Source: Okeania sp. SIO2C9 (GTDB lineage: Bacteria > Cyanobacteriota > Cyanobacteriia > Cyanobacteriales > Microcoleaceae). From it: a DNA stretch of 64,000 nt. The notes below the pieces were generated by a model. The model was not told where the DNA came from. It saw only the letters and a list, made by a program, of their open reading frames with translations, and did no database searches. Below are positions 63,416 to 64,000 of this stretch, one piece after another. Position 1 is the first letter of the stretch, and each line of letters starts with the position of its first letter. The translations under genes were made by a program, and so were the position numbers. The stretch is taken from contig NZ_JAAHGO010000020.1 in NCBI RefSeq assembly GCF_010672455.1, forward strand, positions 34,063 through 98,062. The letters run 5' to 3'.

Positions 63416-64000
63416 ATGGTAGAACTAACACCTAATCCTTCATTTAGCCTAACAATTCGCCTCGAAACTCCTAACCGCACCGGAATGTTGGCCAACATCA
63501 CCCAAGCCATCGCATCAGAAGGAGGCAATATAGGCCACATTAACTTACTAGAACAAAGTCGCCGAATTACACTTAGAGAAATTACAGTTGATGCCTATAG
63601 TACCGAACATTCCGAGAAAATTGTCCAAGCGGTTAAAGCATTAACAGAAATAAAAGTAGTTGATGTCTACGACCGTACCTTCAATTTACATCGTGGTGGT
63701 AAAATAACAGTTCAAGGTAAAATACCACTAAAGTCTCAATCTGACCTATCAATGGCCTATACCCCAGGAGTAGGCAGAATATCCAAAGCTATTGCAGAAG
63801 ACCCCGAACAAATCTATAAACTTACCATTAAACAAAATACAGTAGCCATTGTTACAGATGGTAGTGCAGTTTTAGGGCTAGGTAATCTAGGTCCAGGAGG
63901 AGCTTTACCAGTAATGGAAGGTAAAGCAATGCTATTTAAAGAATTTGCTGGGGTAGATGCTTTTCCTATCTGTCTCGCTACTCAAGACACTGACGCTATT
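63416..64000 (+). CDS. ACT-domain malic enzyme (partial, runs off the window)
   Basis: The first 195 codons of a gene cut by the window edge. It opens MVELTPNPSFSLTIRLETP with an N-terminal ACT domain (about 8-85; GMLANITQAIASEGGNIG), then the malic-enzyme N-terminal domain: SMAYTPGVGRISKAIAEDP, VAIVTDGSAVLGLGNLGP, and ALPVMEGKAMLFKEFAGVDA with the catalytic Lys. Oxidative decarboxylation of malate to pyruvate, NAD or NADP; a member may also act as a malate dehydrogenase. The ACT domain suggests amino-acid or related feedback. No upstream neighbour within 2.7 kb. Confidence 0.92.
   Translation, partial: MVELTPNPSFSLTIRLETPNRTGMLANITQAIASEGGNIGHINLLEQSRRITLREITVDAYSTEHSEKIVQAVKALTEIKVVDVYDRTFNLHRGGKITVQGKIPLKSQSDLSMAYTPGVGRISKAIAEDPEQIYKLTIKQNTVAIVTDGSAVLGLGNLGPGGALPVMEGKAMLFKEFAGVDAFPICLATQDTDAI

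Overview
The window looks like chromosome of a low-GC filamentous cyanobacterium. Supporting features are HIP1 octamers (GCGATCGC) scattered through genes on both strands, a crtP-crtB carotenoid operon, a Ycf51-family protein, a KGK-domain protein, a DnaK1-type chaperone and an RRM protein of the Rbp type. Roughly half of the window is non-coding and filled with dispersed repeats. That pattern recalls marine Oscillatoriales such as Trichodesmium or Okeania, but this assignment is inference.

Layout. 1-4010: a large dynamin-like GTPase and a small KGK-domain protein (both minus strand) share a C-terminal SPLDDL tail, with at least three decayed KGK copies around them. 4.0-6.9 kb: repeat-rich spacer. 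6.9-8.9 kb: two glutathione S-transferase genes. 8.9-11 kb: orphan IS200/IS605-type end or omega-RNA-like elements and a decayed ORF. 11-14.6 kb: J-domain co-chaperone and DnaK. 15.6-18 kb: phytoene desaturase and phytoene synthase, overlapping. 18.7-19.1 kb: RRM protein. 20.7-22.1 kb: a dead IS5-like transposase split by two repeat insertions. 22.3-24.9 kb: M48-like membrane protein that has lost key zinc ligands. 25.7-28 kb: glycosyltransferase and acyltransferase. 28.1-30.9 kb: cysS and an AI-2E/PerM permease. 31.9-33.2 kb: a frameshifted tnpB. 33.3-34.8 kb: two-gene signalling operon, a receiver plus a receiver-adenylate cyclase. 35.2 kb: Ycf51. 36.3-41.1 kb: P-loop ATPase and a TPR protein carrying two in-frame stops, separated by a six-unit hairpin array. 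42.5 kb: M32 carboxypeptidase. 46.4 kb: peptidoglycan-binding protein. 48.1-51.7 kb: ammonium-transporter/PAS/adenylate-cyclase fusion. 51.9 kb: tRNA-Leu. Then SDR oxidoreductase, glutaminase, response regulator, argS, a small unknown protein, and the start of an ACT-malic enzyme running off the end.

How genes work together. crtP and crtB catalyse consecutive carotenoid steps. The J-protein and DnaK probably form a chaperone pair. Two class III cyclases in the window have nearly the same catalytic module, one driven by a receiver domain and the other fused to an ammonium-transporter fold, so cAMP signalling is represented twice. The Amt-PAS-cyclase fusion is the most interesting intact gene. 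The ATPase/TPR pair and the dynamin/KGK pair are the best candidates for poorly described systems.

The non-coding half contains at least eight repeat families, several with terminal inverted repeats and target duplications (called R1 to R8 here). Insertions of one family into another, and into the dead transposase, give a relative history.
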